The translations under genes and the position numbers were made by a program. DNA of 64,000 nucleotides, from assembly GCA_946498095.1 (NCBI GenBank), contig CAMMMX010000011.1:22190-86189 (forward strand), in the 5' to 3' direction. Source of the DNA: an uncultured Clostridia bacterium. Lineage in GTDB: Bacteria; Bacillota; Clostridia; Oscillospirales; Ruminococcaceae. This document shows, piece by piece, positions 48,677 to 56,084 of the stretch. A model generated the notes under the pieces. The model was not told the origin of the DNA and searched no databases. It was given only the letters and a program-made list of their open reading frames with translations. The stretch's first letter is position 1; each line of letters opens with the position of its first letter.

Positions 48677-49258
48677 TTGAGTACAAGAAGCTTCATTGCA
48701 AAGCAAATCGGAAAGGATGCTTACCTGACCGTATACTGTCACAGCGACGGGTATCTCACCCACAACGGCGCTCTCCTGCTGGACTGCTACAACACCCCCG
48801 ACCAGGTAGATGAGCTGCTTAAATTGGGAGACTTGTCGTTTCTGGCGGAAAGCCTGCATCCCAATCCTGATTATCCCCACAGCTTCGATTATGGCGAGAG
48901 GCAACAAGGCGTAACGGTCGCCTATGGCCGGGATCGCGGAGATAAAGATGTGACGGCGAGAAAGATGACAATGGCGCAGCTCGACGATCCCAACAACTGG
49001 ACGGCATATGTATATATTTTTACACAGGAAAACAAGTGGAAATATTTCGCGGCGGGACATTCCGGCGAAGGACTGCGCGATGTGGCGGAGGACTTGGAGG
49101 CCGCATACAGTGCATACGGGATCAGGCGACCGCAGGGCTATTACGGCGTGATTACCGACAGCCTCGTGGAACAGGTTAAAGCCACGAAGAACGCTGAGAG
49201 CATGGAAATGACGGAGGATGCACAGAGCGAACCCTCCGGTCCTGTTCTTTCCATGTGA
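48677..49258 (+). CDS. Accessory element protein, unknown, acidic-Pro-Met tail
   Basis: 193 residues from TTG 48677 with AAGGAGG upstream. The N-terminal ~165 residues form one domain (STRSFIAKQ, VYCHSDGYLTHNGALLLDCY, and YVYIFTQENKWKYFAAG), apparently globular alpha/beta, without a recognised family. The last ~25 residues are an acidic tail that ends PSGPVLSM. It lies between two other small genes in an operon and is likely a soluble accessory protein. Confidence 0.55.
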   Translation: MSTRSFIAKQIGKDAYLTVYCHSDGYLTHNGALLLDCYNTPDQVDELLKLGDLSFLAESLHPNPDYPHSFDYGERQQGVTVAYGRDRGDKDVTARKMTMAQLDDPNNWTAYVYIFTQENKWKYFAAGHSGEGLRDVAEDLEAAYSAYGIRRPQGYYGVITDSLVEQVKATKNAESMEMTEDAQSEPSGPVLSM

Positions 49259-49270
49259 AGGGAGACCACT

Positions 49271-49534
49271 ATGAAAGGAAAAATGAAATCCCTTTATGGG
49301 ATATATAAAAAGCATGGGCGCGAGGCGTTCCTTGATGCGGCTAAAAGCTACTCTGTCCATGTAAACGACACCGTTGAGGATACCCTTTCCGAGATGGAAT
49401 CCAGATGGTATGACGGCAGTCAAACCATGACCGAGGCTGAAAAAATGCTTGCGGATTACAACAACGGGCTGACAGCTTTGAATGAGCAGGATCATTCTCC
49501 TGCTCTGACAGCGCAGCCCAAAATGCAAATGTGA
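49271..49534 (+). CDS. Small accessory element protein, unknown, Pro-Lys-Met-Gln-Met tail
   Basis: 87 residues, ATG 49271 preceded by AAGGGAG. Helical N-terminal part with many basic and aromatic residues (YGIYKKHGREAFLDAAKSYSV) and a short tail ending QDHSPALTAQPKMQM. No family recognised. Twelve bases separate it from the preceding gene and ten from the next. Confidence 0.5.
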   Translation: MKGKMKSLYGIYKKHGREAFLDAAKSYSVHVNDTVEDTLSEMESRWYDGSQTMTEAEKMLADYNNGLTALNEQDHSPALTAQPKMQM

Positions 49535-49544
49535 GGTGAGCATC

Positions 49545-49805
49545 ATGAAAAAAGCAATGGTAAATGTCCCTTTTGACGAAGAAAAGCTGGCAGCCGCACG
49601 GCTGTATATGGAACAGAAAGGACTGTCCTTTGAGGATGAAATGATCAGGGCGGCGGAAGCTCTCTACAGTAAATATGTGCCTGCGAATGTGCGGGAGTTT
49701 ATTGACCTGCGCGCCGGACAGCCGAAAGCCCCGGCGAAAAAGAAACCGCCCCGTCCTTCTTCTGCTGTGGGCGTTAGACCCGGCGCGGACGGTGATCTCG
49801 ATTGA
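49545..49805 (+). CDS. DUF6103-like protein
   Basis: 86 residues from ATG 49545 with GAGGTGAG 8 bases upstream. The start KKAMVNVPFDEEKLAAARLYMEQKGLSFEDEM is the pattern of the DUF6103 family that occurs in clostridial conjugative elements: a ribbon-helix-helix-like N-terminus, then a basic Pro/Lys-rich C-terminus (PKAPAKKKPPRP). It could bind DNA or RNA. It overlaps the amidoligase start by 4 bases. Confidence 0.7.
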   Translation: MKKAMVNVPFDEEKLAAARLYMEQKGLSFEDEMIRAAEALYSKYVPANVREFIDLRAGQPKAPAKKKPPRPSSAVGVRPGADGDLD

Positions 49806-50818
49806 GAAGCCAGAATTTCGGTATTGAAATCGAGATGACCGGGCTTACAAGAGCAGCGGCGGCAAGGATTATCGCGGGACATTTCGATACGCAGGCGACA
49901 CATGTCGGCGGCGGGTACGATGCATATACCGTAAGAGACGAGCGAAACCGTCAATGGAAGGTGGTGAGCGACGCCTCTATCCGATGCCGCAACAGGAATA
50001 ACCGTTCGGCAAGCCGGGACTATTCGGTGGAATTTGTTTCGCCGATCTGTCAGTATGGGGATATCGAAACTATACAGGAGCTTGTGCGCAAGCTCCGCGC
50101 AGGCGGCGCAAGAGTCAACGATTCCTGCGGCATCCATGTCCATGTGGACGCCTCCTCCCATACGCCGCAGACACTCCGCAATATTGTGAATATCATGGCG
50201 TCCAAGGAGGATCTGCTGTACAAAACACTGCAGGTGCAGGTAAATCGGGAGGAATACTGCCTAAAAGCCGATACCCGGTTTTTAGAAGAACTCAACCATA
50301 AGCGTCCCCGGACAATGGAGGAAGTAGAAGAACTTTGGTACAACGGAAGGGGCAGCCGCTATCATCATTATGACATCAGCCGCTATCATGCCCTCAATCT
50401 GCACAGCGTGTTCTCCAAAGGCACGATTGAATTCCGTATGTTCAACTCCACCCTCCACGCCGGAGAGGTCAAGGCATATATCCAACTGTGCCTTGCCATT
50501 TCCCATCAGGCACTTGTGCAGCGGGGAGCTTCCCGTATCAAGACACAACCCGAAAATGAGAAATATACCTTCCGCACATGGCTTTTGCGGCTGGGATTGA
50601 TCGGCGACGAATTTAAAACCGCCCGCCAGCATCTGCTGAAAAATTTAGAGGGCAACATTGCATGGCGCGATCCCGCACAGGCAGAAGCGCAGAAGGCAAG
50701 ACTTGCCGCCAAACGCCTCGCCGAGCAACAGGCAGAAGAACAGCCGTCAGAGGAAGAAACAATCACAGAATCCGATGAGCAGGAGCAGGACGCTCCTGCT
50801 TTTTCTATGCAGATGTAA
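49802..50818 (+). CDS. Putative amidoligase (COOH-NH2 ligase, Amidoligase_2 family)
   Basis: 338 residues from TTG 49802. FGIEIEMTG near the start, GIHVHVDAS in the middle and FRMFNST are the conserved blocks of the glutamine-synthetase-fold amidoligases (PF12224). By family knowledge these form amide bonds using ATP, and in mobile elements they sit beside a gamma-glutamylcyclotransferase, as here. The substrate is unknown: a peptide tag, a small peptide or a protein end. A ~60-residue Ala/Glu-rich C-terminal region ends with APAFSMQM. The next gene (50837) encodes the cyclotransferase. Confidence 0.82.
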   Translation: MRSQNFGIEIEMTGLTRAAAARIIAGHFDTQATHVGGGYDAYTVRDERNRQWKVVSDASIRCRNRNNRSASRDYSVEFVSPICQYGDIETIQELVRKLRAGGARVNDSCGIHVHVDASSHTPQTLRNIVNIMASKEDLLYKTLQVQVNREEYCLKADTRFLEELNHKRPRTMEEVEELWYNGRGSRYHHYDISRYHALNLHSVFSKGTIEFRMFNSTLHAGEVKAYIQLCLAISHQALVQRGASRIKTQPENEKYTFRTWLLRLGLIGDEFKTARQHLLKNLEGNIAWRDPAQAEAQKARLAAKRLAEQQAEEQPSEEETITESDEQEQDAPAFSMQM

Positions 50819-50836
50819 GGAGTGAAAGAAAAAGTT

Positions 50837-51445
50837 ATGAACAAACGACTGTATGTTGCCTACGGCAGCAATCTCAATATCCGTCAGATGAAATACCGCT
50901 GCCCCGACGCGAAGCTGTACGGCACAGGCGTCATCGAAGATTATGCGCTGCAGTTTAAAGGGCAGCCTCATGGCGCCTTTGCCACCATTGCGCCGAAGGA
51001 AGGCGCCTTCGTCCCTGTAGCGGTGTGGGAAATCTCGAAACAAAACGAACAGGCGCTCGACCGCTACGAGGGCTATCCCTCCCACTATTTCAAGCAGAAT
51101 GTCTCCGTGCAGCTCGACGGAGAAGAAGTCGATGCAATGGTATATATCATGAATCTGAAAATGAATTTCGGTCTTCCGTCCCCGTATTATTACGGCACGG
51201 TCTATGAGGGCTACAACGACTGCGGGCTGGATACCGATGTTCTTGACAAAGCTGTTATGGAAAGCGCAGGACAGTTCTATGCTGCCCATCGGCAGCAGGA
51301 ACTGCAGCAGACGCTGTTTGATATGGAAGATAAGGATGACTTTGTGTACGAGCCGGAGGACTATGATGAATACGAACCCGATGAGGACGAGCAGGCTATG
51401 GACGAAAGCGATCCCTTCTATTTCTCGGAGGGAATGCATTTATGA
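50837..51445 (+). CDS. Gamma-glutamylcyclotransferase-fold protein (GGCT/AIG2)
   Basis: 202 residues from ATG 50837; a GTG at 50822 overlaps the ribosome binding site AAGGAG. The GGCT domain is plain: YVAYGSNL at the N-terminus (the signature that binds the gamma-glutamyl group), PVAVWEISKQNEQALDRYEGYP with the catalytic Glu, and SPYYYGTVYEGYNDCG. It would cut a gamma-glutamyl amide to give 5-oxoproline, so it could reverse the neighbouring amidoligase reaction. The last ~40 residues are acidic and end with EGMHL. Confidence 0.82.
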   Translation: MNKRLYVAYGSNLNIRQMKYRCPDAKLYGTGVIEDYALQFKGQPHGAFATIAPKEGAFVPVAVWEISKQNEQALDRYEGYPSHYFKQNVSVQLDGEEVDAMVYIMNLKMNFGLPSPYYYGTVYEGYNDCGLDTDVLDKAVMESAGQFYAAHRQQELQQTLFDMEDKDDFVYEPEDYDEYEPDEDEQAMDESDPFYFSEGMHL

Positions 51446-51840
51446 GCCGCAAAAAAGAATTGCATCGAAGCCTTGGGAACCGGTATTCCTATAAGCGCCT
51501 GCTCAGTGACCGTGAAATCCAGCGGATGAAAAATCATATCCCCGCAGACTTTTCTGAAACGATTGCCGCGGCACTCACCGCAGGATGCCTGCGGCTGAAC
51601 GCTGTGCTGTACCGTTCCTGCAAAGAACTGCTGCTCGGTTACGATGTGTTCGTCAAGGACGATCCGGACTCGCCGGAGTGGATTTACTATGACGGTCTCT
51701 CCGATCCGGTCAGCTTAAAAGAAGCGGATATGATCAGAATTCTCGACCGTCTCATAACAGAGCGTGGACTGTCCTATACCGAGAGCTGTTTCAAACGGTT
51801 GGACGGCAAAACGGTAGAGAAAGACAAGAACCGCCTGTGA
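51442..51840 (+). CDS. Small accessory element protein, unknown
   Basis: 132 residues, overlapping the cyclotransferase gene by 4 bases. Basic at both ends (SRKKELHRSLGNRYSYKRLLSDREI), helical, with ILDRLITERGLSYTESCFKRLDG near the end. No recognised family and no acidic tail. It ends just before the long inverted-repeat spacer that precedes the relaxase genes. Confidence 0.5.
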   Translation: MSRKKELHRSLGNRYSYKRLLSDREIQRMKNHIPADFSETIAAALTAGCLRLNAVLYRSCKELLLGYDVFVKDDPDSPEWIYYDGLSDPVSLKEADMIRILDRLITERGLSYTESCFKRLDGKTVEKDKNRL

Positions 51841-51844
51841 GCCA

Positions 51845-52200
51845 CCGTGACGCCCCGTGTGCCGGCTTTGACGGCGGGGCGGAGAAAGTACACGACCGAC
51901 AGGGTGAAAGCGAAATTAGGGCGGTTTCGGCGGGGTCTGCGCAGAGAGAACTACAGCCCCAAATTGTCCCGTATTCGCCTGCGATTTGGTTGCAGGATAA
52001 AGGCGGGTGGCTGTAAACGCCCCTTCCGCCGAATTACAGCAGCCCGCAATGCGGACTGCCATCAAAGGTTTTACACCTTTTCGGTTTTTCCGCTTTGGGT
52101 ACACCTGAAAGCCGTCCTTCCCAAGAACGGGTACACCGAGCAGCAAATATATCCCGTAAATACGCCGCTTTTTGGGTGGCTATCGGAAAGGAGTGAACGC
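51845..52200 (+). other. Gene-free spacer with inverted and direct repeats, candidate oriT
   Basis: About 360 bases with no credible gene directly before the relaxosome genes, a usual oriT place. It contains CGCCCCG (51851-51857) against CGGGGCG (51875-51881) with an inner GCCG/CGGC; GGGTGGCTGTAA (52005-52016) against TTACAGCAGCCC (52034-52045), 10 of 12 matching; and the direct repeat GGGTACACC at 52097-52105 and 52129-52137. A nick site cannot be fixed from sequence alone. Confidence 0.45.
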
Positions 52201-52202
52201 CG

Positions 52203-52613
52203 ATGGCAAAAGAAAAGAAAATACGCATTCCTCTGTGGATCTACCCCTCTACAGAAGAAAAATTACAGAAGAATTATGAAGCAGACAACTGCAAAAGTCC
52301 CAGTGAATTTATAGAGAAAGCGATTTTGTTTTACTGCGGTTATCTTGCCAGCGAGGAATACAAACAATACTTGCCGAATGTTCTCGTCTCTACCATGCAG
52401 GGCAGCCTTGACTCATTCGAGGATCGCATGGCAACGCTGCTGTTTAAAATAGCAGTGGAACTTTGTATGGTGCTTCATGTTACGGCGGCGACCAATCAGA
52501 TCGATACGGATACGCTCTCCCGGCTTCGGGGACTATGCGTTGCGGAAGTAAAGCGTCTGCGCGGCGCTATCCGCTTGGAGGACGCGGTGAGATTCCAAAA
52601 CGGTGACGAGTAA
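52203..52613 (+). CDS. Relaxosome accessory protein (MobC-like, ribbon-helix-helix)
   Basis: 136 residues, ATG 52203 with GGAAAGGAG upstream. IRIPLWIYPSTEEKLQKNYEADNCKSPSEFI is a ribbon-helix-helix pattern (strand, helix, helix), followed by a longer helical part. Such a small DNA-binding protein immediately before the relaxase is usually the oriT-binding accessory that helps relaxase load. Its stop overlaps the relaxase start by one base. Confidence 0.75.
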   Translation: MAKEKKIRIPLWIYPSTEEKLQKNYEADNCKSPSEFIEKAILFYCGYLASEEYKQYLPNVLVSTMQGSLDSFEDRMATLLFKIAVELCMVLHVTAATNQIDTDTLSRLRGLCVAEVKRLRGAIRLEDAVRFQNGDE

Positions 52614-54706
52614 TGGCAAAAATCATTTTGAAAAGCCGGTACCTCCAAATAGGCAGCCGTCAGCACTCGGAGCATCTCATTCAGTATATCGCCAAGCGTG
52701 AGGGCGTACAGAAAATAGATGACACATGGAAACACCAGCCTGCTACAAAAGAGCAGCAAAAACTGATCGAAGAACTTGTCTGTGATTTTCCCGAAACAAA
52801 AGACAGCTTTGAGTATCAGGATTATATTTCAAAGCCGAGTAAAGGTACGGCTTCGGAATTCATCTCCCGCGCCATTGATGACAATGTAGATTTAATTGGC
52901 AAGCGAGAAAATTATGTTTCGTATATTGCAAAGCGCCCCCGCGCAGAACGCCGCGGTGCGCACGGTTTATTTACGGATGCGGATACACCGATCAATCTCT
53001 CCAAGGTGGCGGAGGAAGTTGCGAATCACGACGGGAATGTGTATACGCACATTATTTCTCTGCGCCGTGAAGACGCCGCCCGCCTCGGCTATGACAACGC
53101 CTACGCATGGCGGAACCTCCTGCGCTCGCAGGCAGAAACCATTGCCGAGAACATGAAAATCCCGTTGACCGATCTGCGGTGGTACGCCGCCTATCATGAC
53201 GAGAGCTATCATCCTCATGTGCATATGGTGGTTTACTCCGCAGGAAAAGAACCGTATCTCACAAAACTTGGGATTCGGAATATCAAGGCGGCGTTTGCCC
53301 GTCAGATTTTTCGTCACGATCTTTTGCAGGTGTATGTGGAGCAGACAAACAAGCGAAATGAGCTGACGCAAAAGAGCCGTGACATTTTATCGGATATCAT
53401 CTCCCGCATCAACTCCGGCAGCTATGATAATCCCATCGTCACCGACCTGCTTCTGAAGCTCTCCGAGCAGATGGCGCATCATAAGGGCAAAAAGATTTAC
53501 GGATATCTGCCGCAGGCAGGACGGAATATTGTGAACGCTGTTGTCGATGAGCTTGCAAAGGAAAAAGATATCTCTGCGCTGTATGATCTGTGGTACGAGC
53601 AGAGGGACGCCATAACCGGAACTTATCAGGATACGCCGGAACAGCGCGTTCCTCTGTCGCAGAACAAGGAATTCAAGGCAGTCAAAAATGCGGTCATACA
53701 GGAATCGCTGAATATCCTTTATGACCGCATCACCTTTGAAGAATCGGTATCCGAACCGGAAGAATTCGCGCCCGATGAACCGGAGCCGGAGGAAACAAGA
53801 GCAGAATCGTCTGTACCCAAAAAGTGGTGGAATGATCCCGACCATCCGCTGTTCCAATACCGCAAAGCAAAAGAATATCTCGACAAGGACAGCCCTCTAT
53901 ACGATCCGGCTGAAGCGGTGCGGTGGCTTCTGCTCTCCGCTGAACAGGGATACGAGTATGCGCAGTACCGTCTCGGCAAGCTGTATCTTTTGGGTGATGG
54001 AATAGAGCAGAATTTCCTGCAAGCGGAAGGCTGGCTCGGACAAGCCTCCGATCAGGGCAACAGCTATGCCAAATACTCCCTTGCAAAAATGCACCTTGCC
54101 GGACTTGCCGTACAGAGCGATGAAGTGAAAGCAATCCGGCTCCTTCGGGAATCCGCAGATGACGGAAATCAGTGGGCGCAGTATCTGCTCGGTAAATTCT
54201 GTTTCCGAGGTGAGCATACCGAAAAGAATTTGCAGGAAGCAGAGCGATTGCTTACTGCCTCCGCCATGCAGAAAAACAGTCAGGCACAATATCTCCTTGC
54301 CAAACTGTATCTCTGTGAAGACGGGATTCCAAAGGATGCAGAGAAAGCATTACACTGGCTGTGGGAATCCGTAAAACAAAAAAATCAATACGCACAGTAT
54401 CTGCTTGGAAAGATGCTGCTGTTCGGGAAAGAAACGGATCGGGATGTAGAAACCGGCATTGCTCTGCTGTCGGCATCCGCAGAACAAGGAAATGTGTATG
54501 CCGCAAGGCTGCTGCAAAGCTATTACAGCGGTAGGCTTCGGAATCCTTCTATTGGCATGGCGTCCTTCCGTCTGCTTTCTCAGCTCACCCGTATGTTTAC
54601 GGATCGCCTCCGCAGAAACGAGGACGGTCAGCGGGCGGTCATTGAAAGGAAGCTGCGGCAGAAGATCGAGGAAAAGAAACAGGCGCACGGTATGAAAATG
54701 GGATGA
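52613..54706 (+). CDS. MobP3/MobL-like relaxase with C-terminal Sel1 repeats
   Basis: 697 residues. The N-terminal ~350 residues are a relaxase domain: HIISLRREDAARLGY, then the metal-binding His triad H200-P-H202-V-H204 in SYHPHVHMVV, and the N-terminal MAKIILKSRYLQIG. It should nick oriT and attach to the 5' end through a Tyr (probably one of the early YIAKR/YISK tyrosines). From residue ~430 on there are at least six Sel1-type repeats (YAQYRLGKLYLLGDG, YAQYLLGKMLLFGKE and similar), a protein-interaction module. A central acidic/Pro-rich linker separates the parts. Confidence 0.9.
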   Translation: MAKIILKSRYLQIGSRQHSEHLIQYIAKREGVQKIDDTWKHQPATKEQQKLIEELVCDFPETKDSFEYQDYISKPSKGTASEFISRAIDDNVDLIGKRENYVSYIAKRPRAERRGAHGLFTDADTPINLSKVAEEVANHDGNVYTHIISLRREDAARLGYDNAYAWRNLLRSQAETIAENMKIPLTDLRWYAAYHDESYHPHVHMVVYSAGKEPYLTKLGIRNIKAAFARQIFRHDLLQVYVEQTNKRNELTQKSRDILSDIISRINSGSYDNPIVTDLLLKLSEQMAHHKGKKIYGYLPQAGRNIVNAVVDELAKEKDISALYDLWYEQRDAITGTYQDTPEQRVPLSQNKEFKAVKNAVIQESLNILYDRITFEESVSEPEEFAPDEPEPEETRAESSVPKKWWNDPDHPLFQYRKAKEYLDKDSPLYDPAEAVRWLLLSAEQGYEYAQYRLGKLYLLGDGIEQNFLQAEGWLGQASDQGNSYAKYSLAKMHLAGLAVQSDEVKAIRLLRESADDGNQWAQYLLGKFCFRGEHTEKNLQEAERLLTASAMQKNSQAQYLLAKLYLCEDGIPKDAEKALHWLWESVKQKNQYAQYLLGKMLLFGKETDRDVETGIALLSASAEQGNVYAARLLQSYYSGRLRNPSIGMASFRLLSQLTRMFTDRLRRNEDGQRAVIERKLRQKIEEKKQAHGMKMG

Positions 54707-54708
54707 GA

Positions 54709-54736
54709 AAAGCCTGCGGATTTTTCCGCAGGCTTT
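54709..54736. terminator. Bidirectional terminator between relaxase and DUF3791 operon
   Basis: AAAGCCTGCGGA (54709-54720) and TCCGCAGGCTTT (54725-54736) form a perfect 12-bp stem with a TTTT loop, between convergent genes. Confidence 0.85.
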
Positions 54737-54761
54737 CAATATGCTCTGTCCATTTTGTTTT

Positions 54762-54794
54762 CGGCTGATTTAACATCCGATATTAAATCAGCCG
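54762..54794. repeat. Perfect inverted repeat, 12-bp arms
   Basis: CGGCTGATTTAA (54762-54773) and TTAAATCAGCCG (54783-54794) around a 9-base loop. No T-run on either side, so it looks more like a protein-binding palindrome or recombination remnant than a terminator. Confidence 0.6.
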
Positions 54795-54810
54795 AACGCG
54801 GCTGTACCGA

Positions 54811-55029
54811 TCACTGCACGGGAATAACCGCGTTACGGGATTTCAGATAGATGTCAATATCGTTGTTGATGTATTGATAGCCCGTTGTATGCAGCACATC
54901 ATAAAATTCGCGCAGATAGTCGAACACACCGTAACGGCGGAAAAGCGCCTCAGTCTGTTTCCCTGTCAGCGATTTGTGGACTTTATAGTTTTCGATGCAG
55001 AATACGGCGAAAGCAGTTTCCTGACTCAT
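54811..55029 (-). CDS. DUF3791-like protein, last gene of the DUF3990 operon
   Basis: 72 residues from ATG 55029 with AAGGAGG upstream; the longer frame to 55218 is not needed. FAVFCIENYKVHKSLTGKQTEALFRRYGVFDYLREFYDVLHTTG is the DUF3791 pattern. Proteins of this family lie next to DUF3990 genes in many Firmicutes and are suspected partners (antitoxin or scaffold). Encoded 14 bases after the preceding gene of the operon. Confidence 0.75.
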   Translation of the reverse strand: MSQETAFAVFCIENYKVHKSLTGKQTEALFRRYGVFDYLREFYDVLHTTGYQYINNDIDIYLKSRNAVIPVQ

Positions 55030-55042
55030 ACCGGCAGCCTCC

Positions 55043-55279
55043 TTACACATCGGGATAGCAAATACTTCCCGTTTGTTCTTCCTGTTCAAAAAGCGAATAA
55101 AGCATCTCCGTGCTGTACTGCCAGACCTTGGTCTCCTCCTGCTCCAGCGCCGCATAGAGCTTGGAGGCGTACAGCATGGCGATGGCTTCGTCTTCGGTGA
55201 CTTGTTTCTTTTTTGCAATCATACTGATAAGATCGGCGCTGATATATGGCATGACAGCAAGGAATTGTTCCTTTCCCAT
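55043..55279 (-). CDS. Small helical protein, second DUF3791-like member
   Basis: 78 residues, ATG 55279 with GGGAGG upstream. LAVMPYISADLISMIAKKKQVTEDEAIAMLYASKLYAALEQEETKVWQYSTEMLYSLFEQE resembles the SKLY...E-T-K-W...S...LY motif of a small family associated with DUF3791/DUF3990 genes. It lies 3 bases after the DUF3990 gene stop, so translation is coupled. Likely part of the same complex; not experimentally known to me. Confidence 0.65.
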   Translation of the reverse strand: MGKEQFLAVMPYISADLISMIAKKKQVTEDEAIAMLYASKLYAALEQEETKVWQYSTEMLYSLFEQEEQTGSICYPDV

Positions 55280-55281
55280 CG

Positions 55282-55773
55282 TTATTCCTCCCGGATTTCT
55301 TTGGACTCAATAAATTTCACAAAGGCAAGAAGCTTTTCCGTATGGAATGTCCACTGATCCTGCAAGACCTCTGTTTTCAGCCGTTTTACCGTTTCCTCCG
55401 CGTCCAGAACGCCTGTTTCAAAAAGGCGGATAGAGCGGTAAACATTATCGTCTGCAACCGGTCCGATGTGCATATCCGCCGCTATATCGGTCATTTCGCC
55501 TCTGCGGTTTTTGACAACAAACTGCAGCCATTCCATATCGGCGTTCTGATAGCGGTGAATGGCGGCCCGGGATTTGGCCGCATCAAAATCAAACTCGTAG
55601 ACGGAGACATACCCCACCGGTTTGTTTTCTCTACGCATCTTGATTCTTGCCCAGCGCTCCGCCTGCTGCAAGGATGTTGTAGTATAAAAACCCGTACCGA
55701 AATCCAGAAAGCTTTCGCTGATGCGAATTTCCGGCTTTTCCACGGGAACGGTGCTTCCATGATAAAGGATCAT
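55282..55773 (-). CDS. DUF3990 protein, ADP-ribosyltransferase-like fold, putative toxin
   Basis: 163 residues. LYHGS at the start, LDFGTGFYTTTSLQQAERWA and the late DNVYRSIRLFETGVLDAEE are the DUF3990 motifs. DUF3990 is placed in the ADP-ribosyl clan by fold: the His and Tyr in YHG and GFYTT correspond to the H-Y-E type NAD pocket. By analogy with other solitary ART toxins it may modify a host target, but this has not been shown here. It overlaps the next upstream gene by 4 bases and is followed by two small partner genes. Confidence 0.75.
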   Translation of the reverse strand: MILYHGSTVPVEKPEIRISESFLDFGTGFYTTTSLQQAERWARIKMRRENKPVGYVSVYEFDFDAAKSRAAIHRYQNADMEWLQFVVKNRRGEMTDIAADMHIGPVADDNVYRSIRLFETGVLDAEETVKRLKTEVLQDQWTFHTEKLLAFVKFIESKEIREE

Positions 55774-56066
55774 GCGAGTCCCTCCAACATTTTATGAATA
55801 GTCTTCTGCTCCTGTTTCAGGGCAGACAGCATTTCTGCATAGTGTTTGCGAAGTGCGAGCTTGTCGCGGACAGCAGCAACGGTACCGGCATCCTTGCCGA
55901 TGTATTTATCATGCAGCTTTCCGTTCTCCCGATATTTCAAATAATAATATTCTTTCCTGCGGCATACGAGTGATCCTTTAGGTAATTGTGCAAGTAAAGC
56001 TTCGTATTCACGGATCATCCGTTCATTTCGGAGAGCCTCGTTTTGTATCACAGAGCGTATCAACAA
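55770..56066 (-). CDS. Lead protein of the DUF3990 operon, LPKG/YYY module
   Basis: 98 residues when read from TTG 56066, which is 6-7 bases after GAGGTG; an ATG at 56018 is the alternative. The middle LPKGSLVCRRKEYYYLKYRENGKLHDKYIGKD is followed by a helix ending LSALKQEQKTI. The same order (LPKG, YYY, RK, ALK) appears in residues 10-80 of the HipA-type kinase at 43.3 kb. It resembles the DUF6788-type small proteins. As first gene of the operon it is the best candidate for a regulator or antitoxin of the DUF3990 protein (inference). Confidence 0.65.
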   Translation of the reverse strand: MLIRSVIQNEALRNERMIREYEALLAQLPKGSLVCRRKEYYYLKYRENGKLHDKYIGKDAGTVAAVRDKLALRKHYAEMLSALKQEQKTIHKMLEGLA

Positions 56067-56084
56067 GTCTTTCACCTCGTTTGT

